The notes beneath the pieces were generated by a model, which saw nothing but the letters and a program-made list of their open reading frames with translations, was not told where the DNA came from and did not search any database. This document shows, piece by piece, positions 50,014 to 58,866 of a stretch of 64,000 nucleotides of DNA; position 1 is the first letter of the stretch, and every line of letters begins with the position of its first letter. The stretch covers positions 62,856 to 126,855 of the forward strand of contig NZ_LMNG01000023.1 in assembly GCF_001423295.1 (NCBI RefSeq), given 5' to 3'. The position numbers and the translations under genes were made by a program. Source of the DNA: Methylobacterium sp. Leaf112 (GTDB lineage: Bacteria; Pseudomonadota; Alphaproteobacteria; Rhizobiales; Beijerinckiaceae).

Positions 50014-50768
50014 TGTCGGCCGTTCGACCTGGGGCCGTGCGAGCTCTGATCGCGCCCGGCCTCGTCTCGCTCGTTTGTCTCGCGATTCTCCTCGGCCTCG
50101 GCGTTTGGCAGCTCGATCGCAAGAGCCAGAAGGAAGCGCTCATCGGGCGCATCCTCGACCGGTCGCGCATCGAACCACCGGCGTCCTTGCCGGCGCCGGG
50201 CACGTGGAACCCAGAGGCCGACGAGTTTCGGCGAGTGCGGGTGACCGGCACGCTACTCAACGACCGCGAGACCCTCGTCCATGGCTTGGCCGCCGGCGCC
50301 GCACCCGGTCGCGCGCTCCAGGGCTATTATGTCCTGACGCCGCTACGGCGGTCCGAGGGCGATACGGTGCTGATCAACCGCGGCTTCGTACCCACGGAAC
50401 TGAAAGCGCCGACGAGCCGGACGGTCGGGCAGATCGCGGGCGAGACCACGATCACCGGTATCCTGCGGGGTTCCGAGCCGCGGACCATGTTCGTCCCCGC
50501 CCCCGATGCGGCGCGCAACGAGTGGTTCAACCGCGACATCGCCGGCATCAGCGCGGCAGCCGGGCTGGCGGCCCCTCTGCCCTATCTCGTCGAAGCCGAC
50601 GCCACTCCCAATCCGGGCGGCTGGCCGAAGGGCGGTCAGTTGCGGGTCGACCTGCCGAACAACCATCTGCAATACGCCTTCACGTGGTTCGGCATCGCCG
50701 GCTGCCTCATCGGTGTCTTCGGTGTGTTCGCCTGGAAGCGCCTCTTCGACGCACCCGACCCTGCCTGA
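50013..50768 (+). CDS. SURF1 family cytochrome oxidase biogenesis protein
   Basis: A 251-residue protein with one membrane helix near each end and a periplasmic domain between. The SURF1 signatures are GLGVWQLDRKSQKEALI, the EFRRVRVTGTL and VHGLAAGAAPG blocks, VLINRGFVP, and the C-terminal NNHLQYAFTWFGIAG. SURF1 inserts haem a into subunit I. It starts at GTG 50013, sharing a base with the stop of the DUF983 gene. Confidence 0.96.
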   Translation: MSAVRPGAVRALIAPGLVSLVCLAILLGLGVWQLDRKSQKEALIGRILDRSRIEPPASLPAPGTWNPEADEFRRVRVTGTLLNDRETLVHGLAAGAAPGRALQGYYVLTPLRRSEGDTVLINRGFVPTELKAPTSRTVGQIAGETTITGILRGSEPRTMFVPAPDAARNEWFNRDIAGISAAAGLAAPLPYLVEADATPNPGGWPKGGQLRVDLPNNHLQYAFTWFGIAGCLIGVFGVFAWKRLFDAPDPA

Positions 50769-50844
50769 CCGTTCTCCGTCGGCTTGCCGGCAACGGGGTG
50801 TGCGCTACTCTCTGGGAGGGCGGATCACGCCCTGGAGTGTGCCC

Positions 50845-51261
50845 ATGCGCGCCGCGATCCTGTTGCTGACCCTCGGTTTGACGTGGAGCGCGGCGCACGC
50901 CGCCGATGAAGCTGGGCGCGAGGCTGCCCGCGCCACCGTCACCCGACAGATCGAGGCTTTCCGGAAGGACGATGCGGCGACGGCCTACGCCCAGGCTGCA
51001 CCTGCGATCCAGGGGATGTTCCCCTCGCCCGACACCTTCCTCGCTATGGTGCGACAGGGCTACGCCGCCGTCTATCGCGCTCGAAGCTACAGCGTGGACC
51101 GGGTGGAGGATGTCGATGCCAACGGTGTCGCCCTCGGTGTGAAGCTGCAGGACGAGGCCGGCATCGACTGGGTGGCCCTCTACACCCTGGAGAGACAAGC
51201 AGACGGTGCATGGCGCATCACGGGGTGCCAACTCAAGAAGGCGCCGGGCACCAGCACCTGA
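50845..51261 (+). CDS. DUF4864 periplasmic protein
   Basis: A 138-residue protein with a signal peptide ending WSAAHA, then a domain of the NTF2/DUF4864 type (TVTRQIEAFRKDDAATAYAQAAPAIQ, then MVRQGYAAVYRARSY and WRITGCQL). NTF2-like folds bind small ligands or proteins, and no substrate is known. ATG 50845 sits two codons after a possible GTG. It lies between surf1 and thrC on the same strand, a common position in rhizobial oxidase loci. Confidence 0.85.
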   Translation: MRAAILLLTLGLTWSAAHAADEAGREAARATVTRQIEAFRKDDAATAYAQAAPAIQGMFPSPDTFLAMVRQGYAAVYRARSYSVDRVEDVDANGVALGVKLQDEAGIDWVALYTLERQADGAWRITGCQLKKAPGTST

Positions 51262-51325
51262 GGCGCATCAGGTTTCGACAGGCCGGACGGCTTGGTGTAG
51301 ACGGGGCGCCTTCCTGGAGGCCCCT

Positions 51326-52738
51326 TTGCTTCACGTTTCGACCCGCGGCGCAGCGGCGCCCCTTTCCTTCTCCGACGCCTTGCTCGCCGGGCTTGCCCGC
51401 GACGGCGGTCTCTACGTGCCCGAGAGCTGGCCGCAACTGTCGCACGAGACCATCGCGGGGCTCGCGGGCCTGCGCTACGCCGATGCCGCCAAGATCGTCC
51501 TGCGCCCTCTGATCGACGGCGAGATCGCGGATGCCGATTTCGATCGGATGATCGAGGACTCGTACGCGACGTTCCGGCACCCGGCCGTGTGTCCGCTGAC
51601 CCAGCTCGACGACAACCTATTCCTGCTCGAACTCTTCCATGGGCCGACGCTCGCGTTCAAGGACGTGGCGATGCAGCTCCTCGGGCGGCTCATGGACCAT
51701 GTCCTGCGGGCGCGCGGGTCGCGGGCGACCATCGTCGGTGCCACCTCGGGCGACACCGGCTCGGCGGCCGTCGAAGCGTTCCGCGGCCTCGATCAGGTCG
51801 ACATCTTCATCCTGTTTCCGGAGGGCCGCGTCTCGGAGGTCCAGCGTCGGCAGATGACGTCGGTCGGGGCGGACAACGTCCACGCCATCGCCATCGACGG
51901 CAATTTCGATGATTGCCAGAACATCGTCAAAGCCCTGTTCCAGCACGCCGAGTTCGCCGATGCGGTGAAGCTCTCGGGCGTGAATTCCATCAACTGGGCG
52001 CGGGTCGCCGCCCAGGCGGTGTATTATTTCACCAGCGCGGTCGCTCTCGGCGCACCACATCGGCGGGTCTCGTTCGCCGTGCCCACGGGCAATTTCGGTG
52101 ATATCCTGGCCGGTTGGGTCGCCAAGCGCATGGGCCTCCCCATCGATCGCCTGATGATCGGCACCAATGCCAACGACATCCTGGCACGTACCTTGGAGCA
52201 CGGGTCCTATGAGGTCCGCGGCGTCCAGCCTACCTCCTCGCCCTCCATGGACATCCAGATCTCTTCGAATTTCGAGCGTCTGCTGTTCGAGGCCCTCGGC
52301 CGGGATTCGTCCAGCCTCGGCCGGCTCATGGCCGGGCTGAAACAGTCGGGCGGGTTCAGCCTCGACGAAGCGGTCCTCGACACCGTGCGCGCCGAGTTCG
52401 ACGCTACCGCCGTGCCCGAGGATGCCGTGAAGGCAGAGATCGCCCGGACCTTCGCCGAAACCGGTCACGTCATCGATCCGCACAGCGCCATCGGCGTCCA
52501 TGCCGCCCGACGGCTCCTCGATAAGAATCCGCGCACGCCCGTCGTCGCCTTGGCGACCGCACACGCGGCGAAGTTCCCCGATGCCGTGTCCGAGGCCGTC
52601 GGCGGAGCGCGCCCTGCCCTGCCGCCGCATCTCGCCGACCTCCTCGACCGCGAGGAAAAATTCTCCCGCGTCGCCAACGATCAGGCGGCCGTGGAGAGCT
52701 TCATCCGCACCCACGCCCGCATCACCAAGGCCGGCTGA
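51326..52738 (+). CDS. thrC: threonine synthase
   Basis: A 470-residue pyridoxal-phosphate enzyme that turns O-phosphohomoserine into threonine. The cofactor lysine is Lys112 in HGPTLAFKDVAMQLLG; the phosphate loop GATSGDTGSAAVEAF and the VPTGNFGDILAGW block follow. The length and the DGGLYVPE N-terminus mark the bacterial class. Translation starts at TTG 51326, 5 bases after TGGAGG; no ATG fits. The stop is 5 bases before the next ATG, so the peptidase gene is cotranscribed. Confidence 0.97.
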   Translation: MLHVSTRGAAAPLSFSDALLAGLARDGGLYVPESWPQLSHETIAGLAGLRYADAAKIVLRPLIDGEIADADFDRMIEDSYATFRHPAVCPLTQLDDNLFLLELFHGPTLAFKDVAMQLLGRLMDHVLRARGSRATIVGATSGDTGSAAVEAFRGLDQVDIFILFPEGRVSEVQRRQMTSVGADNVHAIAIDGNFDDCQNIVKALFQHAEFADAVKLSGVNSINWARVAAQAVYYFTSAVALGAPHRRVSFAVPTGNFGDILAGWVAKRMGLPIDRLMIGTNANDILARTLEHGSYEVRGVQPTSSPSMDIQISSNFERLLFEALGRDSSSLGRLMAGLKQSGGFSLDEAVLDTVRAEFDATAVPEDAVKAEIARTFAETGHVIDPHSAIGVHAARRLLDKNPRTPVVALATAHAAKFPDAVSEAVGGARPALPPHLADLLDREEKFSRVANDQAAVESFIRTHARITKAG

Positions 52739-52743
52739 ATTCC

Positions 52744-54039
52744 ATGAACCAGCACTTCGCCACCCATGGCGCCTCCCCTGACCTGCGGATCACCCGCCTG
52801 GACAATGGAGTCACCGTCGTCACGGAGGCGATGCCGGGTGTCGCGACGGCGACCCTGGGCGTCTGGGTCGGCGCAGGCTCCCGGCACGAGCGGCCGGACG
52901 AGAGCGGGCTCAGCCATCTCATCGAGCACATGGCGTTCAAGGGCACGACCACGCGCTCGGCCCGGCGCATCGCCGAGGACATCGAGAACGTCGGTGGCGA
53001 CATCAACGCCGCCACCTCCGCCGAGGGCACGAGCTACACCGCCCGCGTACTGGGCGAGGACGCCGGCGTGGCCCTCGACGTCATCGGCGATATCCTCACG
53101 GATTCGGTGTTCGAGGCCGGCGAGCTGGCGCGTGAGAAGGGCGTGATCCTACAGGAACACGCCGCCATCGAGGATACCCCCGACGACGTGGTCTACGAGG
53201 CCTTCACCGAGGCGGCCTTCCCCGATCAGCCCATGGGTCGGCCGATCATCGGGACGCCCGAGACGATCAACAGCTTCGACCGCGCCGGCATCGAAGCCTA
53301 CATCGCCCGCGAGTACACTCCGGACCGCATCGTGCTCGCGGCGGCCGGTGCGATCGCGCACGACGCCATCGTCGAATCGGCGCGGGCCCATTTCGGGGAT
53401 CTCAAGGCTGCGACGCCCCCCGAGACGGTCCCGGGTGTCTACAAGGGCGGCGAGAAGCGGATCCAGAAGAAGCTCGAGCAGGCCAACGTGGTCCTCGGCC
53501 TGCCGGGCCTCTCGTTCCGCGATCCCGGCTACTACGCCCTGCATATGTTCGCTCAAGTGCTCGGAGGCGGCCTGACCTCGCGCCTGTGGCACGAGGTCCG
53601 CGAGACGCGGGGCCTCGCCTACGAGATTCAGGCGTTCCACTGGTCCTTCTACGATTGCGGGTTGTTCGGCATCGGCGCCGGCACCTCGGGCGGCGATCTC
53701 GGCCAACTGATCGACGTGACCCTGGAGGCCACAACCCGGGCGGCCCGCGACGCCGACACCGTCGAGGTCGCCCGCGCCAAGGCACAGCTCAAGGTCGCCC
53801 TGCTGTCGGCCCTCGAAACACCGGGGGGCCGCATCGAGCGCAATGCCCGCCAGATCCTGGCCTGGGGCCGGGTGATTCCGGCGCAGGAGGTCATCGCCAA
53901 GGTCGATGCCGTGACCGTCGATGATGTGCGGGCTGCCGGCAGAAGGCTTCTCACCGGCGCCCCGACCCTCGCCGCCATCGGCCCGATCAAGAAGCTGCCG
54001 TCCCTCGAGCGGATCACCGCGGCCTTGAGCGCGGCCTAA
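52744..54039 (+). CDS. M16 family processing peptidase
   Basis: A 431-residue zinc peptidase related to the beta subunit of the mitochondrial processing peptidase. The inverted zinc motif HLIEHMAFKGT (HxxEH) with the downstream glutamate in EDTPDDVVYEAFTEAAFPDQPMG gives the full active site. The C-terminal half is the paired non-catalytic domain (GGGLTSRLWHEVRETRGLAYEI). It has no signal peptide. The natural substrate in bacteria is unclear. It follows thrC directly, as in many alphaproteobacteria. Confidence 0.94.
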   Translation: MNQHFATHGASPDLRITRLDNGVTVVTEAMPGVATATLGVWVGAGSRHERPDESGLSHLIEHMAFKGTTTRSARRIAEDIENVGGDINAATSAEGTSYTARVLGEDAGVALDVIGDILTDSVFEAGELAREKGVILQEHAAIEDTPDDVVYEAFTEAAFPDQPMGRPIIGTPETINSFDRAGIEAYIAREYTPDRIVLAAAGAIAHDAIVESARAHFGDLKAATPPETVPGVYKGGEKRIQKKLEQANVVLGLPGLSFRDPGYYALHMFAQVLGGGLTSRLWHEVRETRGLAYEIQAFHWSFYDCGLFGIGAGTSGGDLGQLIDVTLEATTRAARDADTVEVARAKAQLKVALLSALETPGGRIERNARQILAWGRVIPAQEVIAKVDAVTVDDVRAAGRRLLTGAPTLAAIGPIKKLPSLERITAALSAA

Positions 54040-54233
54040 GGATTTCACGGGCGGCTTGTTTTGGCCGCAAAGGAACGTGATCCAGCGGGTCCGGCGTCAC
54101 GGTTGAGAAACAGTGGGTGCCTCCGCTTCGGCGAGCACTCCGCCTTGCCGGTGGAGGTCGCCGCCGATACGACTGGGCACCCTAGCTGAGCCGTATTCGT
54201 CACACTCGCCCGCCCGGCCGGAACACTCGCCCG

Positions 54234-57119
54234 TTGCGTCAAATCCTCCTCGTCTTCGCCGCCGTCTTCACGGCCCTGTTCGGCGCCCTGGTCTTCAGCG
54301 CGCCGGCGCGCGCCGTCGAGGCCGTGCGGGTCACCCTCGATGCGCCGGCCATCGACCTCACGACGATGATCGAGCGCTACCGCTCGGACGGCGACCTCAT
54401 CCAGATTTCCACGGCCCCGGGTAAGGACGGCATCGTCCGCCGCATCGTCGTCAAGGCGCGCGACACGGGTGCACGCCCCGACTGGATGGTGTTCGCGCTC
54501 ACCAACGACACCGACGAGCAGATCGACCGGGTCCTCGTCGCCCCGCATTTCCGCCTCGTCGGGTCCGGGGTGATCTGGCCAGATCTCGGTGGCTCGCGCA
54601 TCGCCGCCATCACGGCGAGCCAGGGTATCCGCCCGGAGCGCGACGAGAACCCGGAAGCCGACCAGTTCGTCATCACCCTCGATCCCGGCGCCACCGTCAC
54701 TTATGTGGCCGAGTTGCGTGGACCGAACATCCCCCAGGTCTACCTCTGGGACCAGGAAGCCTACCGGAAGAAGTCCACCGGCCTGACCCTCTACAAAGGG
54801 ATCATCATCGGCATCGCCGGCCTGCTGGCTCTGTTTCTAACGATCATCTTCGTGGTCAAGGGCGCGATCATCTTCCCGGCCGCCGCAGCGCTGGCGTGGT
54901 CTGTGCTCGCCTACGCGTGCATCGATTTCGGATTTCTGCAGCGCATTCTCCCCGTCACCGAGGTGGCGGAGCGAATCTATCGTGCGTCGGCCGAGGCGGT
55001 GCTGGGCGCCACCCTGCTGGTCTTCCTGTTCGCCTACCTCAACCTCAGCCGATGGCACGTGCGCTACAGCCACGTGGCGTTCTTCTGGCTCGCGTTCCTC
55101 GCGGGCCTCGTCGCGCTCGCGGTATTCGATCCGCCCGTTGCCGCGGGCGTCGCCCGCATCTCCATCGCGGCCGTGGCCGGCGTCGGCCTGCTCCTCATCG
55201 TCTATCTCGCCGCCCATAACGGCTATGACCGGGCGATCCTGCTGATCCCGACATGGTTCCTTCTTCTTGTGTGGGTGGTGGCGGCGGGGTTCGCCATCAC
55301 CGGCCAGATCGGTTCCGATCTCGTGCAGCCTGCCCTCATCGGTGGTCTCGTCCTTATCGTCATGCTCATCGGGTTCACGGTGATGCAGCACGCCTTCGCC
55401 GGGGGTGGCCTCACCCACGCCCTCGTGTCCGACACCGAGCGTCGAGCGCTGGCGCTGACCGGCGCAGGGGACGTGGTGTTCGACTGGGATGTACCCGGCG
55501 ACCGGGTCTTCGCCGGTCAGGAGATGGAGGGGCAACTCGGCCTGAAGCGGGGAACCCTCGAAGGTCCGGCGGTGAACTGGCTCGCCCTGGTGCATCCCTT
55601 CGACGTGGAGCGCTACTCGGCCGCCCTCGATACGGTCATCGAGGAACGGCGCGGCCGCATCGTCCACGATTTCCGCCTGCGCTCCACGGCCGGGCCGTAC
55701 TACTGGTATCGCCTGAAGGCGCGCCCCGTGATCGGCACCGACGGCGAGGTGGTGCGCATCGTCGGCACCATCGCGGACGTCACCGAGGTGAAGACCGCCG
55801 AGGAACGCCTGCTGCACGATGCCGTGCACGACAGCCTCACGGGACTGCCCAATCGCGAACTGTTCCACGACCGACTCGACGCGGCACTCGCTTTTGCCAG
55901 CCAGGATGCGCGTCTGAAGCCGACGACCATCGTTCTCGACATCGACCGGTTCAAGGCCATCAACGACGCGATTGGTCTCTCGGCCGGCGACTCGATCCTG
56001 CTGACCCTGTCGCGTCGCCTCGGCCGGCTCCTCCGCCCGCAGGACACCCTGGCCCGGGTGGCGGGCGACGAATTCGCCCTCATCCTGCTGTCGGAACGCG
56101 ATCCCGACCGTATCCTTTCGTTCGCCGAGATGATCCGCAAGGCCATCGCCACGCCCATCACCTACGCCGATCGCGAGATCTTCCTCACGGTGTCCGTGGG
56201 CATCGTCCTGCACGAGGTCGGAGCCACCCTGAAGCGCGAGGAGGTGTTCAAGAACGCCGAGATCGCCATGATCCAGGCCAAGCGCGGCGGCGGCGACCGC
56301 ATCGAGGTGTTCCGCGCCGATATGCGCAACGAGCGCGGCGACCGCCTGATGCTCGAAGGGGACCTGCGCCGGTCCCTCGAACGCAACGAGATGAAAGTGC
56401 TGTTCCAGCCCATCGTCCGGCTGGAGGACCGCACCGTCGCGGGTTTCGAGACGCTCCTGCGCTGGGACCATCCGAGACTCGGCCGTATCCCGGCGTCCAC
56501 CTTCATGCCGGTGGCCGAGGAATGCGGCTTCGTGGTCAACCTCGGAATTTTCGCCCTGGAGCGCACGGCCCTCGAACTCGCCGCCTGGCAACGTTCCCTC
56601 GACGTCGAACCGCCGATCTTCGCCACCGTCAACATGTCGTCGCGTCAGTTGCTGCGCCACGATCTCCTGCACGACGTGAAGACGATCCTGGCGCGTTCCG
56701 GCGTGCTGCCGGGGTCTCTCAAGCTCGAGCTCGCCGAGAGCCTGGTGATGGAGAATCCGGAATACGCGGCGCAGATGCTCGCCCGCATCCATGATCTGGG
56801 CGCCGGCCTGTCGCTGGATGATTTCGGGACGGGCTACTCCGCCCTGTCGTACCTCCAGCGCTTTCCGTTCGACACGATCAAGATCGACCAATCCTTCGTT
56901 CGCCAGATCGCGACGGGACGCACGGGGATCCTTCGTTCCATCGTCAAGATGGCGCAGGAACTCGGCCTCGCCATCGTGGCCGAGGGTGCGGAATCGGAAG
57001 CCGACGCGCAGGCGCTGGCGGAACTCGGCTGCGAGTACGCTCAGGGCTTCGCCTTCGGCGAGCCCATGTCGATGCTCCAGGCTCGACAGCTCCTTGGAGC
57101 GGCCCCGGAAGCCGCCTGA
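54234..57119 (+). CDS. membrane PAS-GGDEF-EAL protein (c-di-GMP turnover)
   Basis: A 961-residue protein. A signal peptide (to about residue 27) is followed by a periplasmic domain of about 155 residues resembling 7TMR-DISMED2, then about seven membrane helices (about 190-395), a PAS domain (about 400-520), a GGDEF domain and an EAL domain. The GGDEF signature is AGDEF (residues 610-614), a form still active in some enzymes. The EAL signature is ETL (739-741). The other EAL residues look intact (NMSSRQL, ELAESLVMENP, DDFGTGYS, KIDQSF, AEGAES). It is probably a c-di-GMP phosphodiesterase, perhaps with a regulatory GGDEF domain. It starts at TTG 54234. Confidence 0.93.
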   Translation: MRQILLVFAAVFTALFGALVFSAPARAVEAVRVTLDAPAIDLTTMIERYRSDGDLIQISTAPGKDGIVRRIVVKARDTGARPDWMVFALTNDTDEQIDRVLVAPHFRLVGSGVIWPDLGGSRIAAITASQGIRPERDENPEADQFVITLDPGATVTYVAELRGPNIPQVYLWDQEAYRKKSTGLTLYKGIIIGIAGLLALFLTIIFVVKGAIIFPAAAALAWSVLAYACIDFGFLQRILPVTEVAERIYRASAEAVLGATLLVFLFAYLNLSRWHVRYSHVAFFWLAFLAGLVALAVFDPPVAAGVARISIAAVAGVGLLLIVYLAAHNGYDRAILLIPTWFLLLVWVVAAGFAITGQIGSDLVQPALIGGLVLIVMLIGFTVMQHAFAGGGLTHALVSDTERRALALTGAGDVVFDWDVPGDRVFAGQEMEGQLGLKRGTLEGPAVNWLALVHPFDVERYSAALDTVIEERRGRIVHDFRLRSTAGPYYWYRLKARPVIGTDGEVVRIVGTIADVTEVKTAEERLLHDAVHDSLTGLPNRELFHDRLDAALAFASQDARLKPTTIVLDIDRFKAINDAIGLSAGDSILLTLSRRLGRLLRPQDTLARVAGDEFALILLSERDPDRILSFAEMIRKAIATPITYADREIFLTVSVGIVLHEVGATLKREEVFKNAEIAMIQAKRGGGDRIEVFRADMRNERGDRLMLEGDLRRSLERNEMKVLFQPIVRLEDRTVAGFETLLRWDHPRLGRIPASTFMPVAEECGFVVNLGIFALERTALELAAWQRSLDVEPPIFATVNMSSRQLLRHDLLHDVKTILARSGVLPGSLKLELAESLVMENPEYAAQMLARIHDLGAGLSLDDFGTGYSALSYLQRFPFDTIKIDQSFVRQIATGRTGILRSIVKMAQELGLAIVAEGAESEADAQALAELGCEYAQGFAFGEPMSMLQARQLLGAAPEAA

Positions 57120-57267
57120 GACCGCCCGGTCGATCGACACGCCGAATGGCTTCGTCGAGACGGCGCGTCACGCAGGGTCGGTCGAACGCCACACGTCTGC
57201 TCGGGTCGGGACGAGTTCGTCCGCCGCCTCGGTAGAACGCCCCATCGCGTGAATGTCTTGGATCGGC

Positions 57268-57283
57268 TTAAACCTCCCTTAAC
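57268..57283 (+). promoter_or_regulatory. CtrA binding site (full consensus)
   Basis: TTAA, seven bases, TTAAC matches the CtrA consensus without mismatch. It lies 69 bases before the ATG of the 115-residue coiled-coil protein, a normal distance for CtrA activation. CtrA is the cell-cycle and flagellar regulator of alphaproteobacteria. Confidence 0.65.
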
Positions 57284-57351
57284 CATGATCCGGCATCGTT
57301 CTCGATGACGAAAGGCCAGATTCGAGTGGCCGTGCGAGAGGGAATTGCGTG

Positions 57352-57699
57352 ATGGCCGAGGCCGCACTCCGGACCGACGAAGGTTTCGACTCCACCATCG
57401 TGCGGCGCCTGATGGCCCGGCCGCTTCGACTCGTCGAGACCCCCATGGCCGAGGTCGTCACGCTTCACCCGGGCGCCGCGGCCCCCGAGAATCGCGCGCA
57501 GGCCTCCGAGGAGGTTGCTCACCTGAAGGCCCAGCTCCTCGTCATGAAGGCGGTTCTACGCTCGGAACGCGACGAGGCCGCCCACCTGCGGGCCTGCATC
57601 GCGACCATCGCCGACCCGGAGCCGCTGACGCCCGAGGCCCAGGCCGTACGCGACCGCTGGGCCGCCCTCGTCGACCAGCTCCTGCACACCGCACGATAG
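57352..57699 (+). CDS. 115-residue coiled-coil protein of unknown function
   Basis: A soluble acidic protein. The first 45 residues are variable (MAEAALRTDEGFDSTIVRRL), and residues 48-85 form a probable coiled coil (NRAQASEEVAHLKAQLLVMK). No signal peptide, membrane segment or cysteine-rich motif is seen apart from one cysteine in LRACIAT. No family is recognised. The full CtrA box upstream suggests cell-cycle control or a link to motility. The next gene follows after 52 bases. Confidence 0.7.
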   Translation: MAEAALRTDEGFDSTIVRRLMARPLRLVETPMAEVVTLHPGAAAPENRAQASEEVAHLKAQLLVMKAVLRSERDEAAHLRACIATIADPEPLTPEAQAVRDRWAALVDQLLHTAR

Positions 57700-57751
57700 C
57701 CGCCCCTCCGCGACGCGCGACGCGCCGCCCTGCCCCGTTCGAGGGATACTG

Positions 57752-58696
57752 ATGAGCGCCCGCTGCTCCCTCGTGGTCAACGGCAGGTCCGTGCGTGTTT
57801 CCACGGGTGATACGCCCCTGGAAGCCGCCCTGGCCGACGGGATGATCGCCGCGCAACCCGGTCTCCTGGGCCAGGGGTCCGGCCCCCTCCCCCGGCGTGC
57901 ACAGGCACGCAGCCACCGCTCGGATACCGTCAAGCTCACCCTGCCCCGCCCCAGCCTCATCGAGCGGTCCGAGACGGTCGCTGCCCCGGTGAAGCCCGTT
58001 CCTGCGCAAAAGCGCGCCGGAACGGTCACGCAGATCACCCCACTCGGGCCCCACACCCTCGAAGTCGTGGTGACGATCACCAAGCGGCTCGCCTTCGAAC
58101 CGGGCCATGGCGTGGTGGCCACCTTCGAGGGCTTCGATCCCGTCACCCTCAGTCCGACCCTGCGCGTCGATGGCGCGGCGGAACTCAACGAACTCGTCTT
58201 TCACCTTCGCCTCACCGGAGACCGCGCGGCCCTGCCCGACGCGTTCGGGGACGGCATCCGGCTCGACCATCCGGTGAAGATCAAAGGGCCCGTCGGCCGG
58301 GGCTACTACCGGCCCGGTGGCGGTCGCCTCGTCCTCGTCGCCGCCGAGACCGGATTCGCTCCGATTTGGTCCATTGCGCGGGCCGCGCGGTACATCGAGC
58401 CGGCGCGCGAGGTGGCGATCCATGTCGGTGCCCGCGACCCCCTCGACCTCTACATGCGGCCCTCCCTGGATTGGCTGCGTGCCACGGGCGTCGGCCGCGT
58501 CGTGCTCGTCGCCGACCGCAGCCGCCAGCGCCCGCCCGACGTGCGACCCGGCCCCCTGACGGCGCATCTGCCGTCGCTGCGCACCACCGATGTGGTCCAT
58601 GTCGCGGGAGATGCCTCGACCGTCGGCGCCGTGGAAGTCCTGGCGGCGGCGGCCGGCGCGCGTTGCTATCCGATCCTGCTCGACCCCATCCCCTGA
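57752..58696 (+). CDS. FNR-like oxidoreductase with a degenerate ferredoxin domain
   Basis: A 314-residue protein. The first 32 residues (CSLVVNGRSVRVSTGDTPLE, then AALADGM) match the start of a plant-type 2Fe-2S ferredoxin domain, but the sequence then departs and none of the four cluster cysteines is present. From about residue 90 a ferredoxin-NADP reductase fold follows: a flavin-binding barrel (LAFEPGHGVVATFEGF), IKGPVGRGYY, then a nucleotide-binding domain (LVLVAAETGFAPIWSIARAA, close to the GGTGxAP loop, and VHVAGDAS). The usual flavin motif RxYS reads SPTL. It is either a reductase that lost its cluster or a remodelled one. Partners are unknown. Confidence 0.8.
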   Translation: MSARCSLVVNGRSVRVSTGDTPLEAALADGMIAAQPGLLGQGSGPLPRRAQARSHRSDTVKLTLPRPSLIERSETVAAPVKPVPAQKRAGTVTQITPLGPHTLEVVVTITKRLAFEPGHGVVATFEGFDPVTLSPTLRVDGAAELNELVFHLRLTGDRAALPDAFGDGIRLDHPVKIKGPVGRGYYRPGGGRLVLVAAETGFAPIWSIARAARYIEPAREVAIHVGARDPLDLYMRPSLDWLRATGVGRVVLVADRSRQRPPDVRPGPLTAHLPSLRTTDVVHVAGDASTVGAVEVLAAAAGARCYPILLDPIP

Positions 58697-58758
58697 CACG
58701 AAAAATCGGCTTCTCGTGACGAGAGCCCGGTTGGAATCGTTCGGGCGCGGCTAGAGAC

Positions 58759-58785
58759 GTGCCCGACCACGTTGGGTCGGGACAC
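58759..58785 (+). other. hairpin downstream of the FNR-like gene
   Basis: GTG plus CCCGACC pair with GGGTCGGG region and CAC with one bulged base, a stem of about 10 pairs around a 6-base loop. No T-run follows. It lies between two convergent genes and may limit read-through. Confidence 0.4.
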
Positions 58786-58799
58786 ACCGCGAGGCCTTT

Positions 58800-58864
58800 G
58801 TTCGGCCGCGCTCTCCGACGTACCGGCATCCACTTCTGCGGAGAGCGCTCCAGTCGGGCCGAAC
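58800..58864 (-). other. nested hairpin directly after ilvD
   Basis: Outer arms GTTCGGCC/GGCCGAAC (8 pairs) and inner arms GCGCTCTCCG/CGGAGAGCGC (10 pairs) form one stacked stem of 18 pairs, with an 8-base bulge on one side and a loop of about 21 bases. It begins 2 bases after the ilvD stop on the minus strand. It has no T-run, so Rho-independent termination is doubtful; a 3' stabilising or processing element is possible. Confidence 0.55.
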
Positions 58865-58866
58865 CC

